A DNA stretch of 64,000 nucleotides from Arthrinium phaeospermum (Eukaryota > Ascomycota > Sordariomycetes > Amphisphaeriales > Apiosporaceae): NCBI GenBank assembly GCA_006503535.1, contig QYRS01000007.1:558001-622000 (forward strand), in the 5' to 3' direction. Both the position numbers and the translations under genes were made by a program. This document shows positions 23,301 to 35,100 of this stretch, piece by piece (position 1 is the first letter of the stretch; each line of letters opens with the position of its first letter). The notes beneath the pieces were generated by a model, which did not search any database, had not been told where the DNA came from, and saw only the letters and a program-made list of their open reading frames with translations.

Positions 23301-24031
23301 CCTTCCGATGATGGTAATGGCCCGAGCAAGCGCGCCCCTTCCTGCGGCAATCTGGCAGATTCGGGTAATTTCACATTTGACGTAAGTTATCCTTTGAACC
23401 CAATACTGGGCCTGTACGTGCTGCTAACATTACCCAGTTCCAAGATATCAAGCGACTGATGCGAGGTGCACGCACGGAACCGCATGATCCTCGCCCCGTG
23501 CCTTTCTTGAGCCCTTACCACCGTTTCTGGTTCTCGGATGGAATCGAGGCTGCCAATTCACAATCGTCGGGCAAATTGGTTCTCCAGTACTTGCAACCAG
23601 CGATGGACATGGATGACGGGACCAACATGTCTGCAATCTTTAGCACAGGCCCCAAACAAACCACTGAGTGTTTGGCATTCGACTTCTACAGTATCCGTCT
23701 GGGTTGTTCTTCTTCCGAGTCGGAATGCATCTTCACGCTCAAGGGCCTTCGATTGGATGCTGAGGTGGCAGCGGAAGTCGTTCATGTTCCTGCCTGCCCC
23801 TCGAGCGACTGCAGCCTCAAGCATGTTCCTGTCATCAACTACACGTCTCTTACATCCGTCGCAATCAGCCTGAAGGCCCAAGACGAAGACCAGATGTGGT
23901 GGGCTGATGAGCTCGCCTTGGGCTGGTCCAACAACGACTGCGAGCAAGCTGCTTGCCGATCTCAGGTGCATGACACCATCCGCAGCCGAGACTGGATGGT
24001 GGCTGGCAAGAAGTGGCGACGTGGTATGTAA
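20364..24031 (+). CDS. Large secreted Gly/Pro/Ser/Thr-rich repeat protein (adhesin-like cell-wall protein)
   Basis: Three exons, 20364-22260, 22312-23381 and 23438-24031, give 1186 residues (1184 if the alternative acceptor at 22318 is used). A signal peptide (cleavage after Ala19 in GSASA/QQ) is followed by a Gly-rich start and Val/Thr-Pro beta repeats, including an exact 39-residue (117-bp) unit. Next is a collagen-like GGSGGSGG/GGPGG run, a TIWP repeat, a Ser/Thr-rich stalk of about 220 residues (heavy O-glycosylation expected), a dibasic Lys-Arg site at 23328-23333, and a Cys-containing C-terminal domain of about 200 residues with FLSPYHRFWFSDG. That domain resembles carbohydrate- or surface-binding domains on other fungal stalk proteins but I cannot name it. 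There is no evident GPI signal: the end is basic (KKWRRGM). Likely exported to the wall or matrix. Confidence 0.85.
21451..21825 (+). repeat. 117-bp tandem repeat in the surface-protein gene
   Basis: The anchor CAGAA(G/A)(T/A)CACCAT occurs at 21451, 21568, 21685 and 21802, an exact 117-bp (39-codon) period: three full units and the start of a fourth. Each unit encodes PEVTIT(V/A)PP, a Gly/Pro segment (GGPGGQGW) and STPGGG. Copies differ by point changes only, so the array expanded by unequal crossing-over or slippage while staying in frame. Confidence 0.9.
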
Positions 24032-25365
24032 GATCAGCATGGCTTTAGACACTTTGCTTGATATGCCGAGTTGTCGTGATTTTTTGATGAATATTTGATG
24101 GTGGAGGCGGAACACATTCAAAGTTATCACTTCGGAGCTCGGAGTAATGAAATGAAGGGGGATGGGAACTGATAGCTCGCAATTTTGATGGTGCAAGTCA
24201 CCTTGACAAGTCCAGCTTAGTCCTTACTTACATGTAGATCAGACAATCTGATAATAGTCCTGTTGGCACAACATGGCAGCGTCCCAGAATGACGATGTGA
24301 ACAAGCGCGTTTTTGTTGGAGTTTCAACCACTGATGTCGGGATTCGAGAGCCTCTTCGGGCTTTGAAAATTGCTGTTTAGCTTGTCGCTTGAAGGGCGCC
24401 GCATGAGATGGAGTACTCCACTCCCGAACACTCGGTCAGCCAGTCACGTAGAATTGCGGCGATATCGGTACTGAGGGTCAGAGCAAGGTAGTGAGTTCGC
24501 ATCTATGTATGATATGGACCAAAATACAGTATTATTACTACACTGGACCGGGCCGAACTGTATCTGGTGGCGGACTTTGCTCCGGGAATAGCAACTATTT
24601 GCTCCGGCTAAACTTCAACGGGTTGGGGGTGGATTAGCTGGCCGCCATTCAGTAAGTGCATTTACAGAAATGACTCAACATAAGCAGAAAAGACAATGGC
24701 TGAAGCCCGACAAGTTAGGTAATCCACAGCAATCTGAGATGCCGGAATCTGATCTGAGCAGGTTCTTGCTGACCAACGGACAGACCCTCCGGCCGGTCGA
24801 TATCTTTTGCTCCACGCAAGTGATGCATTTCTTCAGAGTCACGATGGGGGAAAGGGCTTGACTGCCATTGACTGATCGGGTATTGTCGATGGTATCAACC
24901 CCGCTTTAACCTAATACCGATATCCACCCAGGCACGCTACTCCTGCTCTCCCAGGGTCCCGGGCCTATCTCCTTACTGATTAACGAGTTACCCACACACC
25001 ATCCACCCCAGTATGTTAAGGCATGTGTCAATGGCTCCGATATGGAGGAGGAGGATGGTGGGCAATCGGAAGCGGCTGTTCCTGGTGTCGCTTGTACTTG
25101 AACCTCCGCCGTCTCGGCAGCCGTTTGCTCGGGTGACAAGTGACTCCCCTGTTTCTGATGGAATCCGCATATAACCTCCATCGCCCTTGCCCCCAAGAAT
25201 AAGGATTTCCGCAGCTTCATTCAGCCAAAGCTTCCGTCGCCACTAGATCGCTTTCGCTGCCATCGTCCAGGAATACGCAATATTACATTCTTCCACCTGC
25301 CCTTGGTACTCCCTACTTACATACCCAACAAGGTCTGCCAGCTTTGAGCGAGTATTGAACCTAGG
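24032..25365. other. Intergenic
   Basis: 1.3 kb. Short frames (24670-24861 plus, 24906-25220 minus) show no family features. A CT-rich stretch near 25250-25340 precedes the next start and may be its leader. Confidence 0.35.
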
Positions 25366-27177
25366 ATGGAGCCCATGCCGTCGTCCGCCTCCTCGAACGG
25401 CTCTACTGCAGCCGAAGACTTGCCTGCGGACATCGAAAAGCAGGATGTCACCAAACCTTCTGGGCCAAGAAGAGTCGCAGAGGAAGGACATCAGGCTCAA
25501 GATGCCGACGAGGATGAGGCTTGGCGAATTGAGCCTGAGCCAGCCGTCTTGGACACGGAAGCCGGTGGTATCGCGGGGACCATGAACCGAGTACTTAGCA
25601 GGATCTCGACCAAGTCCAGTTGGAACCCCGGGCCGCCACCCGATGGCGGGAAGGCCGCTTGGCTTGCCTGTTGCTGTGCACATCTAGTAGTCATGAACAC
25701 GTGGGGATTTATCAACTCCTTTGGCGTGTTCCAGACGTACTACACCAACCTGCTGGGCCGGTCGCCCTCGGAAGTGTCGTGGATTGGGTCGATCCAGGTC
25801 TTCCTGACCTTCTTCATCGGCACCTTCGCCGGCCGCATCACCGACGCGGGCTTCTTCCGCCCTGTGCTGGCCTGCGGCACCTTCTTCCTGATCCTCGGCA
25901 TCTTCACCACCTCGGCCGCGACGACCTACTGGCAGCTGCTGCTGTCGCAGGGCCTGTGCATGGGCCTCGGCTCGGGCTTCCTCTTCACGCCCGCCATCTC
26001 GGTCGTGTCCACCTACTTCGACAAGAAGCGGTCCCTGGCCATCGGCATCACCGCCAGCGGCTCCGTGTCGGGCGGCCTCATCTTCCCCGCCATGGCCCGC
26101 CAGCTGCTGCCCGCCATCGGCTTCGGCTGGACCGTTCGCGCCATCGGCTTCGTGCAGCTGGCCACCTGTCTCTTCGCCAACTTCTTCATGCGGCCGCGCT
26201 TGCCGCCGCGCAGGGCGGGCAGCTTGGTCGAGTGGTCTGCGTTTCGCGAGCTCGAGTACACGTTCTTTGCCGCGGGCATGTTCTTTGTGAGTCGAAACCC
26301 TTGAACCCCTCCCCCTTTTCCATTCCGGTCACCTTCTTGCGCTCGGTGTCTCCTTGTTCGGTTATATCTACTCCCATGGGATGAGACTGGCCATATATGT
26401 CATTGCCGAACAGGTTATTCGACCACCAGTCAACTATTTTCGTTTATTCCACTCAATCATCCCATTCCCCACACCCATGATTCCAGTCATATAAACGGAC
26501 TGTTTGGAGTATACCCCAGTTTCAACATACATACATCATCGCGAACAAAGGGGTGAAAGACCGTCAGTCAGCCCTATTGGTCCGAAGCAATCACTGACAC
26601 GAAATTACACTAGAACTTCTGGGGTGTCTATTTCGGCTTCTACTACTTGTCCTCGTTCGCGCGCAGCGAGCTGGTGATGCACCCCAACCTGTCCTACTCG
26701 GACTCGCTCAACCTGCTGCTACTGACCAACGGCGTCGGCGTCATCGGCCGGCTGGGCCCCAACTACTTCGCCGACCGCGTCGGCCCGCTCAACCTGCTGA
26801 TCCCGACCTGCCTCATCACGGGCGTCGCCCTGCTGTCGTGGATCGCCGTCGGCGCGCCCGCCCAGCTCTACGCCTGGTCCGTCTTCTACGGCATCGCGGC
26901 CGGCGGCATCCAGTCCCTCTTCCCCGCCGGCCTGAGCAGCCTCACGACCGACCTCCGCAAGCGCGGCACCCGCATGGGCATGGTCTTCACCATTGTCAGC
27001 TTCGCTGTGCTGACGGGCAACCCCATCGCGGGCGCCATCATCGCGGCGTCGGGCGGCCGCTACTGGGGCGCGCAGACGTTCACGGGGTGCTCGCTGCTGC
27101 TGGGTATGTGCTTGATCTGTTGCGCGCGGCTCGCGCGGCAGCGACGGGATGGGGTCGGGTTTCGGGTCAAGATATGA
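25366..27177 (+). CDS. MFS transporter, monocarboxylate (MCT) type
   Basis: Exons 25366-26286 and 26614-27177 encode 494 residues, joined in phase 0 across an unusually long 327-nt intron (GTGAGT...CTAG). A polar acidic N-terminus of about 85 residues leads to PPPDGGKAAW, the fungal version of the MCT signature before TM1. TM1 to TM6 follow, with GFINSFGVFQTYY and the loop FDKKRSLAIGITASGS. After a basic loop (RPRLPPRRAG) come six more membrane helices, with GRLGPNYFADRVGP and DLRKRGTRMGM. Yeast Mch relatives carry riboflavin or other small acids; fungal paralogues often accompany secondary metabolism. The substrate is unknown. Third-position GC is very high within membrane segments. Confidence 0.9.
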
Positions 27178-27820
27178 GTTGGTGGCGGTGGTTCGGCGTT
27201 TGCATTTAAGGGGCAAACGAGAAGGTGGGAAGAAAGTAAAAGGGGAGAGGAAGGTGATGGGGTTGCTGTTAGCTACAATAATGAGCGGGAACCGGCAGTC
27301 TCTGAGACTGTTAAAAGGTTTTCGAAAACTTCAAATATATACGATTATATTATCACCTACCTGACGACTATTTCCAACTGGACTTCCCCTAATCCGAGGC
27401 ACAATAACCAGATCGTTCACTAAATGTGAGGCATTATCAAGACCGAAAGGCAAGCGAAGTGCCGAAGGTTTGAGCATCTGGTAGATAGGTAGCCAGTACG
27501 CATCACTTCAAGGAGCGTAGACGGAACGGTTGATAGCGGGATATTTAGCACTTGGCATGAATGTGTAAATTCGTAAAGCTGTCTGACTATCTGACTAATG
27601 TTGGAAAACACAATTTGTATCCTACCTCTCTCAGAGATAGCTCTATCCAAAATCACAATCTATTACCCATTGGGTATATAAGTGTGAAAAGCAATACGCC
27701 AACCATGCAAGGATATCATATAGTCTACTCGCTAATTCGCTCTCACGCCTCAATCAAAACAGGAAAAAGGCAGATAGGGTGTAATAGACAGGGGGGGCGA
27801 GTGTATTTTGTTTTGTTTTC
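27178..27820. terminator. Convergent 3' region
   Basis: 643 bp between convergent genes, AT-richer than the flanking coding sequence. It must hold both 3' ends. T-rich runs near 27808-27820 (TTTTGTTTTGTTTTC) lie at the minus-strand gene end. No gene seen. Confidence 0.35.
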
Positions 27821-29686
27821 TTATAGGGTGCCCGCCCTCACGACGCCATCGGCATCCGGCACCATGCCCCTGGGCAGCTCGGGCGGCGACTTGCCGTTGC
27901 GGTACTGCCAGAGCCGGCTCAGGTCCTTGACCTTGACGTCGCGGCCGTCGTCGAGCATCTGGCCGTGGAAGCTGCCGTGGACGGCGACCTCGGGGTGGAT
28001 CTGGTCCCCGGAGTTCTCGCGCTTCCCGGCGAGCTCGAGCAGGGCCCAGCTGTTGCCGAAGCCCTCGCGGGCGTCCTCGCCCTCGGTGCCGCGGCCGCCG
28101 CGCTCGACCACGCTCTCCATGAAGTCGTTGTTGTCCTCGTCGCAGCCGCCGCCCTCGGCCATGGTCACGATGGCGTGGCCGTCGGCGTCGCGCCGCAGCG
28201 GGAACATGCCGTCGAGGTAGTGCTGGCAGAATTGGTGGCCGCCCCGCGACGAGGTGCGCGAGAAGACGCGCCCGATGAAGCGAGGGATGAGCGCCGAGGC
28301 CCGCTCGCTCGTGACGAAGTGCAGCAGGCCCCAGAGGGCCACGAAGTCGGTCGTGTGGGCGTAATGCTCGATGTGGCCGATGACCCGGTCGCAAGCCGGC
28401 GTGAGGGTGGGGAGGCGCTGAGGTTGCGGCGGCTGCGGCTGCTGCTGTTGTGGCGCAGACACGTCGGTGGCTACAGTGGGCGGGGTGGGAGGTCGGTTCT
28501 CTTGGAACGATGACTGGTTGCTGTTGTCTTGGTGTTGGATGATCGACGGAGCGCGCATCTGGACAGGCGAGTCGTGAACAGGCCCCTTGGTCAGGGCCAC
28601 ATCCGTGTTCAGTGAAGCGGGGTTGCCTTGCTGGGCCTTCTGGCTTTCAATATGCTTGGTGGGCGAGTTCATGTGGTTGGCCGCCGCTCCAAAGGTGTAG
28701 ACTTCGAGCTTGGAAAGTATATCCTGGGGCATCTCCTGCAGCAGCCAGTCTATCACCATGCTGCCCTCGATGGCGCCTTGGCTGTGCAGGATGAACACGA
28801 CCTTGGACTTTGCCGGGTTGTACAGCTCCTCCTTGACGGTCCGGTAGGCTTCCCGGACGTCGGTAGTCGCGTAGCTGAAGTTGCGCTGTACAAGGCACTC
28901 GACGACGTCAAAAATGATGCCATCGGTCTTGTTGTGGATTCCCATGACGGGGCGGCCAAACGTCAGGGCTAGGCGATTGATATTGCTTAGCAACCAGGCC
29001 TCGCCGCAAGCGACACCGTTGATGAAAATCCAACTCTCGTGCGCGTGCTCCTCCTTCGCCTCGGCGTACATGGGGTCGGAGTGGTACGTCAACGAGGGAC
29101 CGTTAAGCGTCAGGCACAGGGCCCAATTGACGGTCGTGAAGAAGCCCACCCACAGGATCGCCGTCCACACTGGGACGAGCACCAGCAGCGGCAGTGATAA
29201 GATGAATCCGAGTTGCATGATGATCAGGACTCCATGGATAAAGAGACACCACATGTTGGAAGCCGTGAAGGACATCTCGTCGAAGTGGCCACCGTGGCAG
29301 GGCCGGAGCGGCCATACGACCCACGGCAGAGCCCAGACGAAGTAGAAGAAATAGTAAATGTCCCACATGAGCAGCGTGAAGGGCGTGTCGGTGTAACTGT
29401 AGTTAATGACGGACTCGCCGCCGACTTGCGAGCCGAAGAAGGCGATGTGGTCGCCCGTCGTGTTCTGCGCCGCCCGGGCCTCGGTGACGGCGTTGAAGCG
29501 CGACCGTTGCCGGCCGGTGTTGGAGGCTGTGGGCATGGCCGTTTTGTGTGAAGGCGACGACGGGCGGCCGCTGTCGCGCGGGGGCGAGACTAGCGAAAGG
29601 CCCATGATGGTGGCGGCAGCGGTGGTGACGACTATCAGCAGCACCGTTAGAGAGTATAGGTAGTATAGTGCAATGGACATAATCAT
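27821..29686 (-). CDS. Membrane-anchored alpha/beta-hydrolase-like protein
   Basis: A single exon of 621 residues; start at the ATG at 29686 (a second Met two codons on is equally possible). An N-terminal hydrophobic segment (LYYLYSLTVLLIVVTTAAA) and further segments near residues 105-130 and 150-200 (FIHGVLIIMQLGFILSLPLL) suggest four or so membrane passes. The region after these reads like an alpha/beta hydrolase: IFINGVACGE (oxyanion strand), MGIHNKTDG, and a nucleophile elbow HSQG with Ser302. The elbow is followed by GSMVIDWLLQEMP and VYTFGAAANHM. A disordered Pro/Gln linker, then the likely acid and His regions (HYAHTTDFVALWGLLHF) follow. The Gly-x-Ser-x-Gly motif is replaced by HSQG, as in several fungal lipase-like families. 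Substrate unknown; a lipid substrate is plausible. Confidence 0.85.
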   Translation of the reverse strand: MIMSIALYYLYSLTVLLIVVTTAAATIMGLSLVSPPRDSGRPSSPSHKTAMPTASNTGRQRSRFNAVTEARAAQNTTGDHIAFFGSQVGGESVINYSYTDTPFTLLMWDIYYFFYFVWALPWVVWPLRPCHGGHFDEMSFTASNMWCLFIHGVLIIMQLGFILSLPLLVLVPVWTAILWVGFFTTVNWALCLTLNGPSLTYHSDPMYAEAKEEHAHESWIFINGVACGEAWLLSNINRLALTFGRPVMGIHNKTDGIIFDVVECLVQRNFSYATTDVREAYRTVKEELYNPAKSKVVFILHSQGAIEGSMVIDWLLQEMPQDILSKLEVYTFGAAANHMNSPTKHIESQKAQQGNPASLNTDVALTKGPVHDSPVQMRAPSIIQHQDNSNQSSFQENRPPTPPTVATDVSAPQQQQPQPPQPQRLPTLTPACDRVIGHIEHYAHTTDFVALWGLLHFVTSERASALIPRFIGRVFSRTSSRGGHQFCQHYLDGMFPLRRDADGHAIVTMAEGGGCDEDNNDFMESVVERGGRGTEGEDAREGFGNSWALLELAGKRENSGDQIHPEVAVHGSFHGQMLDDGRDVKVKDLSRLWQYRNGKSPPELPRGMVPDADGVVRAGTL

Positions 29687-31438
29687 GCGTCAGGGCCGGC
29701 GGTCCCAGCGAAGATTTAAATGAGTGCGGAGTGCGCGTGCTATATATTGGTAAAGGCGTACCTAGGCAACCTAGGGTGAGATCTGTTCTGCTGACAGCCC
29801 AAGCTCAAGCCCCCCTGATTCAGCCCTCCACCTGATCCAGATGACCACCAACTCGGCGCCTCAATGCCTTGTCATGCAAGACAAGCGAGACCTGTGGTGT
29901 GCAGGTGGTGGTTGCAGCGGCGCCCGCTTGCCGCCTGGTAGCAGCAGACTGTTGTGGGTTGCAACTGTTGGTGGTGGTGTGGCAAAGCAAAACGGTCCCT
30001 TTTGCAACCTAACCTCCATTGCAAGAATAGCATTGCGTCACTGAGTTGGGTCGCACGGCGGCGGTGTGCCGACCACCCACAAGAACCGATCATGCACCGA
30101 CCGTTTAGTGGTCGTTGTCGCCTACCACGGTGCTGACAATGCCACCACTGGAAGCTGAGCCGCTTCAGCCGCTGATGGGCGTAGTGTGGTTCGTGCTGTG
30201 CTGGGTGGGCAGTATGCTGGGACTGTGCTGGGTGCTGAGCTCATTGGGCTTAGCAAAGAATTGGCAGGTCCCATTCCACTGCAATGCGAGATCGTCGGTT
30301 GGTGAGATGCCAGATCCAATCACTTGATCGATGGCGGGTAAATTAGCCCACCCGCGCGTACGTAAGTGTGGTCCTTGCGAGGAACAAAAAGAGTCGTTTT
30401 TGAACCAGATGCACTCCCATGCTCGTGTTCCTTGCATGCAGTTCGTTCGGTGTAGAAACATTTTGACTCAAGTCTCAGGTTGCATTGCATGCATGACTGT
30501 ATTTTCTCACAGCCTCAGTGGTGCACACGGAAGCCGGCACGCTACTCAGTGGGTTGGGGTACGCGCTATACGCTGTAGGCTGACAACTCTAGCTCAATCA
30601 TCATCAATCAACCACAACACCCCCTCCCCGCATTTCGACTTACTGGCCTAAGTACCTAATGAGCATTCGTGTTACCTACCACTGGTCTCGTGCCCCTTTC
30701 TCTTTTTCACACGTGAACCTACCAGGCTATATGACGTTTAATACAAAGGAGACGCGACAGCAACTTCGAACAAAGGCGAGCTTGACGGGTTCGGTCCCAC
30801 CTGGACCAAGGCGAAGTATGCAAAATGGCGGATGGGCCATTCTGATGCATGCTGATTCACTATCCAGCTTTGGCTTCTGGAAGGATGCCAAATATCCAAG
30901 ACCTCCTATCAGTACTCATATGGGCTGAAATATTGAGGATCCTTGGCAACTCTTCTCATTGGTTCAGGAAATCCGAAGACTGCCTTGGCCATTCAGTATC
31001 CCCAGTGTCGGCGTACGGCCGGCAGGCACCGCCGACGGAGGCAGCAAAGAGCCTCATTTAAGATGTTGCACGACGTCTACGTACGAGTCTGCCGTACCAC
31101 CTTGAACATTATCGGGAATCAAGACAGTTTGCGTTATTACTTCGATACTTACATGAGGCCATTGTCTCTCAATATGATTCCACAGGTATTGTTCTTGCCA
31201 ATGTCTGTCATCGTACTCACACATTCCTGTGTCTCTGGGAATAAGGGTTACTTACAGCAAATGGCCATATACCCATTCACAAGGGCAGGTGCTTCAGAAC
31301 ATGCAACCGGTATGAGATGTGTATTATTTATATAACTCCCCACGAAGTCCAAATGTGTAGGGAAACGCCAAGCGCCTTCAACTATGCAATAAACGATCTT
31401 TCCAAAGGACACTGGCACCAGGCTACAGCTGTCCTGAA
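29687..31438. promoter_or_regulatory. Intergenic with CCAAT/TATA for the hydrolase gene
   Basis: 1.75 kb. On the minus strand CCAAT overlaps TATATA at 29741-29750, about 55-65 bp before the hydrolase ATG, a plausible core promoter. Around 30170-30240 the sequence is rich in GTGCTGGG-type near-repeats. No gene is supported here. Confidence 0.4.
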
Positions 31439-32149
31439 TTACACCATATGAGCCTCTGGGGGCTGGGTGGGCATTGGCTGCTGCTTGTTCCTCGAGAAGT
31501 ATTTCCTAGTTCCTTCGCGAGCTCCGTCGAACCCATAATCAACCCCCTGTTCGATTTTCTGCTCACCCTTCTTGAAGGCGCGATCGAGCTTGTTGTCGAA
31601 CCAGGTGGCACATCGTGTGCGGAGGCAACCGTAAATGCCGGTGCAGAGCCATAAGATGCAGTTGACCAGATCCAGCCACACAGCCACCTTCATGGCGCGG
31701 ACGCTGGCGCCCTCGTATTTGGTACCGCTCTCGCGCTTCAGGAAGATGCCGGCGAATGTGCCAAAGGTGGCGATCCAGAGGATGAACAAGAAGAGGTCAA
31801 AGGACCACAGTCGCGCAGACTTGATGAAGATCGGGACACTGTAGACCACGGTCGCGATACTGGAGAGTCCGGCGGTGATGACGGCAAAGACCCAGGCGGC
31901 TGACTGAGGGTGGCCTGCCTTGCGATCTTGATCAACACGGTGGCCGTAGAACCCGATGACGATCAGAGCGAAGATCAATTGTATGCCGCGGACGACCCAA
32001 CGAGCAATGAGCTCAAACTTCTGGGCGGGGTTGACGATTGCGAACCCCTTGTCCATGGCCTGCTTCCTGGCGTACGTGGTGGCAGTTGACGTTACTTTGC
32101 TTTTGGCATGGGTCTTGCCCATCTCAAATGCGGTATCTGTGTAACCCAT
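31439..32149 (-). CDS. MARVEL-like four-pass membrane protein
   Basis: Single exon, 236 residues, from the ATG of MGYTDTAFEMG at 32149. The frame is open 34 codons further upstream but that part lacks coding character and begins at a GTG-like region, so I took the internal Met. Four hydrophobic segments at about residues 50-68, 85-108, 114-136 and 153-175 with short loops and a cytosolic C-terminus (basic, Lys-rich, ending in a Pro/Gln tail) match MARVEL-domain proteins of fungi such as the Nce102 group. These organise plasma-membrane microdomains (eisosomes) or vesicle traffic. The Arg after TM1 (HRVDQDRKAGHP) and the WSFDLFLFILWIATF segment fit this family. Function by analogy only. Confidence 0.8.
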   Translation of the reverse strand: MGYTDTAFEMGKTHAKSKVTSTATTYARKQAMDKGFAIVNPAQKFELIARWVVRGIQLIFALIVIGFYGHRVDQDRKAGHPQSAAWVFAVITAGLSSIATVVYSVPIFIKSARLWSFDLFLFILWIATFGTFAGIFLKRESGTKYEGASVRAMKVAVWLDLVNCILWLCTGIYGCLRTRCATWFDNKLDRAFKKGEQKIEQGVDYGFDGAREGTRKYFSRNKQQPMPTQPPEAHMV

Positions 32150-35100
32150 CTTGAGGTATCGAGGTGGTGTATTAAACGATTGTTCGTAAAGATGAAAAGT
32201 CTGCGTTTCTTCTGTTGGGACTGTTGCCGCTTCAAGTATGAATTCAACCAAGTGCTGTTTGGTATCCGTAACAATTAATGAGAGACACTAATAATGAATG
32301 TATCGTGAGAAATGTGACTGGGGAAATGCCCGATGACACGCAGTGTCTAATCGAGTGTGTGTGTGCTGTTGCTTGAAAAGGAAACTGAGTCAAATAAGGA
32401 AAAGACGAGAGGAAAGCAGATAGAGATGCTGAAGACACATGTTAGTTACACGACTAACGATGGCGGGACTCGAGGTCATATAAACGAGTCGGCCACACCC
32501 ATTCATGCCATAATGGGCGAAGGTTTTCCAACAAAGAGGCCATTCAAGTGGCCTTTTTGCCAATCGCCTTTGCTGAAACAAGAGAGGTGCTAAATCGGGC
32601 GTCCCTCGAGGCCTCTGAGCCAACCAGATGCCGGGTGCTTGTTGTGGGTCCCTACCCCGTCCCTTGTCCCGCATGGCCCCAAGACAAAGAGATCTACTGG
32701 CCGACACATCTTCAACGACAATCCAGGCGCTTACGCCGATGGGCCCTTCTGCCCTCTTCTTTGCCATCAGGGCCCTTCTTGTTCGTTGCTTCAGGCCAGG
32801 TCCCTTCATTTTTAACCGCCCAGCGCTTGGAGAGGGCGCGCGCGTGTCAAGAAGAGGATGGCGTGAGCTGGGTTTCGAATCAATTGATCTTCCATGTTGA
32901 ACTGCCAATGTTTCCAATTTGGTCCGAAGCGACGGGTTGCCTGCTAACAACGTGAACCGAACTTCGGTCCAAGCATTCTGCAACTACCCTACCTCGCTAG
33001 ATCTTGCGCAGAGCCGCACATGGGCAGCACCGGGTTTCATGCGCCTGCAGTTGGACACACGCCTGCAATGGCGACATACTACGGCTGTGGTCAATCAAAT
33101 TGACGGCAATGGCAAGGGGTGCTGGTGGCATACCGCGTTTTTGGCTCTATAGGAACGGTACATGTCGTCTACCGACTGTCCTTCGGACTCGGGGCATATT
33201 CACGTCGAGTTGGCTTCATGCACATCATCTTTAATCTTTATGGTGCTTGGTCTGTCCCTCGGTTGACCAAAGCCCGTGAAGATTTGTCCCAGTATTCCTT
33301 GGGGCCATCTCCGGCCAGATGATCGACGACTTAGAAGGTGACACTCTCCATGAAGGACCAAAGATCCTCGTCTGCACCATCGCAGAGATACTGCAAGCGG
33401 GTGCTTGTCGTCTGGTCAAGACCTCGATCTTCGGCGCGAGTCCCGCAGTGCTTGTTGCACTCACCTACGGCGGCACGCACTGCGTGTAGTCCACGTTGGA
33501 CTCGGTGTATGTTGCAACTGCGACTTGGAAATCAGATATATGCCGAGGCTTTAGTACAGCACCTCCCGCATTCTCAGACCCATGGAATATCAGACACTCA
33601 TCCAGCTGGGGAGATGTATTTATTTCGCCATAGCTACCAATATATAAATATCTGTGACGGAAACCCAGGGCGTGGGCATGGAGGACAAGCGCATTACTGG
33701 ATGGTAATTGTGCGGCTCTGTCACAGGCGTTACCTCCATCCCCATTCTTGGGGTACTCATTCAGAGTTACCAGGAGACTGGGCAAGTGAAAGCACAATAC
33801 TGTACCTTTATTCCCCTCCGTCTTTCTCTGTTTTTTGTTTAGTCTGCTTGAGGTCGAGATGGGCTGCTCGGCCGGCGCACGCGACGTATCACCCCAGGCA
33901 GGAACCTTAAGCGCTAAAAGTCAGCCGGCCAGGCCAGGGGGTGAGCACAGGCGGGAATGGGGCCCATATTTTTCTTCTGTCGCCTACGTTTGACCATTTC
34001 GCTCCTTGCCACAGTTGAAGACCGAGTCTCTGCTGGCGTCTATCACCAACCAAATCCACTAATCTAGGGCGCCTCGCCGAGCACCCATAATGCTTCCCGT
34101 TGGGTCGGGCGTTACGCTTCCCAAGAGACCACGAGAAATAAGGCAACAAAGTCGGAACGAGCCGTTGCAGGCATTGGTTCCTTTGCGGCTTTCTGAGAAC
34201 CTTTTCCTGGAGGGTCTGGATGAACTGAATGAGGTTGTACCGTCAGATCCCAGCCATTCACTTGCATATTGCATAGTGCATTGCTCTTTACATCGTCAGT
34301 CAGCCGCATAAAATATTCCACAGGAACAACCTTAAAGAAGGAACTCAGCTGTTCGTTGCTTTTTCCTCTTGTGTTGTTTACTCAAACTCAATAGCCGTCA
34401 CGGGCCCAAGAAAGCCAAAGAAGCTTCGTCGTCTTGTTGGGCACATTTGCCTCCCCGAATCGTGAAGGGTTTTGTCGCCCCCCTTGCTTCTCTCCTATTC
34501 GTCTTGGACACCAAATCAGAGAGCCGAACGGCATTGACGGGCAGCGATCGGCAATCCCGCTCATATACATAATGGCTACCGACTATGCCGCGTCCCCCAC
34601 TACGCTTGCTTGCCCAAAGCCGGCCTTGGCGGGCTGATCACTGTGATGGCTGAAAACGCCATATGGCCTGGACCTATCAGGATGCGGCAGCATTAAGGTT
34701 TATCCTGAAGCCCGTGATAATCCTGATGGAAGTGAAAGCCTCGAGGCGTAGGCGTTTGCTACTAGTCAACGGGGTCTCTGTGCATGATTGGCATATCCCC
34801 AATGCATATCAGGATTCCGTCCTATGGAAATGCTCCCCAAGCCTCAAATCGCGAACAAGATCCTGGCATCATAGGGATGCCAAACCCACGCCACTCATGG
34901 AGGTGGCATCGCTAGCAACCTTATGAAAGCGGCCGCGTTGCCGGACTACACCACAATTGGTTCCCTTCGTTGCTTTTGATCACATCCTGCTGCTTTGACT
35001 TATTTCTTTTTCTTTTCCTTCCTGATCCCTGTGGAACTACTTGGACTCTGTTTTCCTTACTCATTTCGACATCGCCTGCTTTTGCTAGACCCGTGTCGTC

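Noticed and set aside
33338..33910. 190-codon plus-strand frame
   Set aside because: Amino-acid composition (Arg/Ser/His-rich) is typical of a non-coding frame; no motif.
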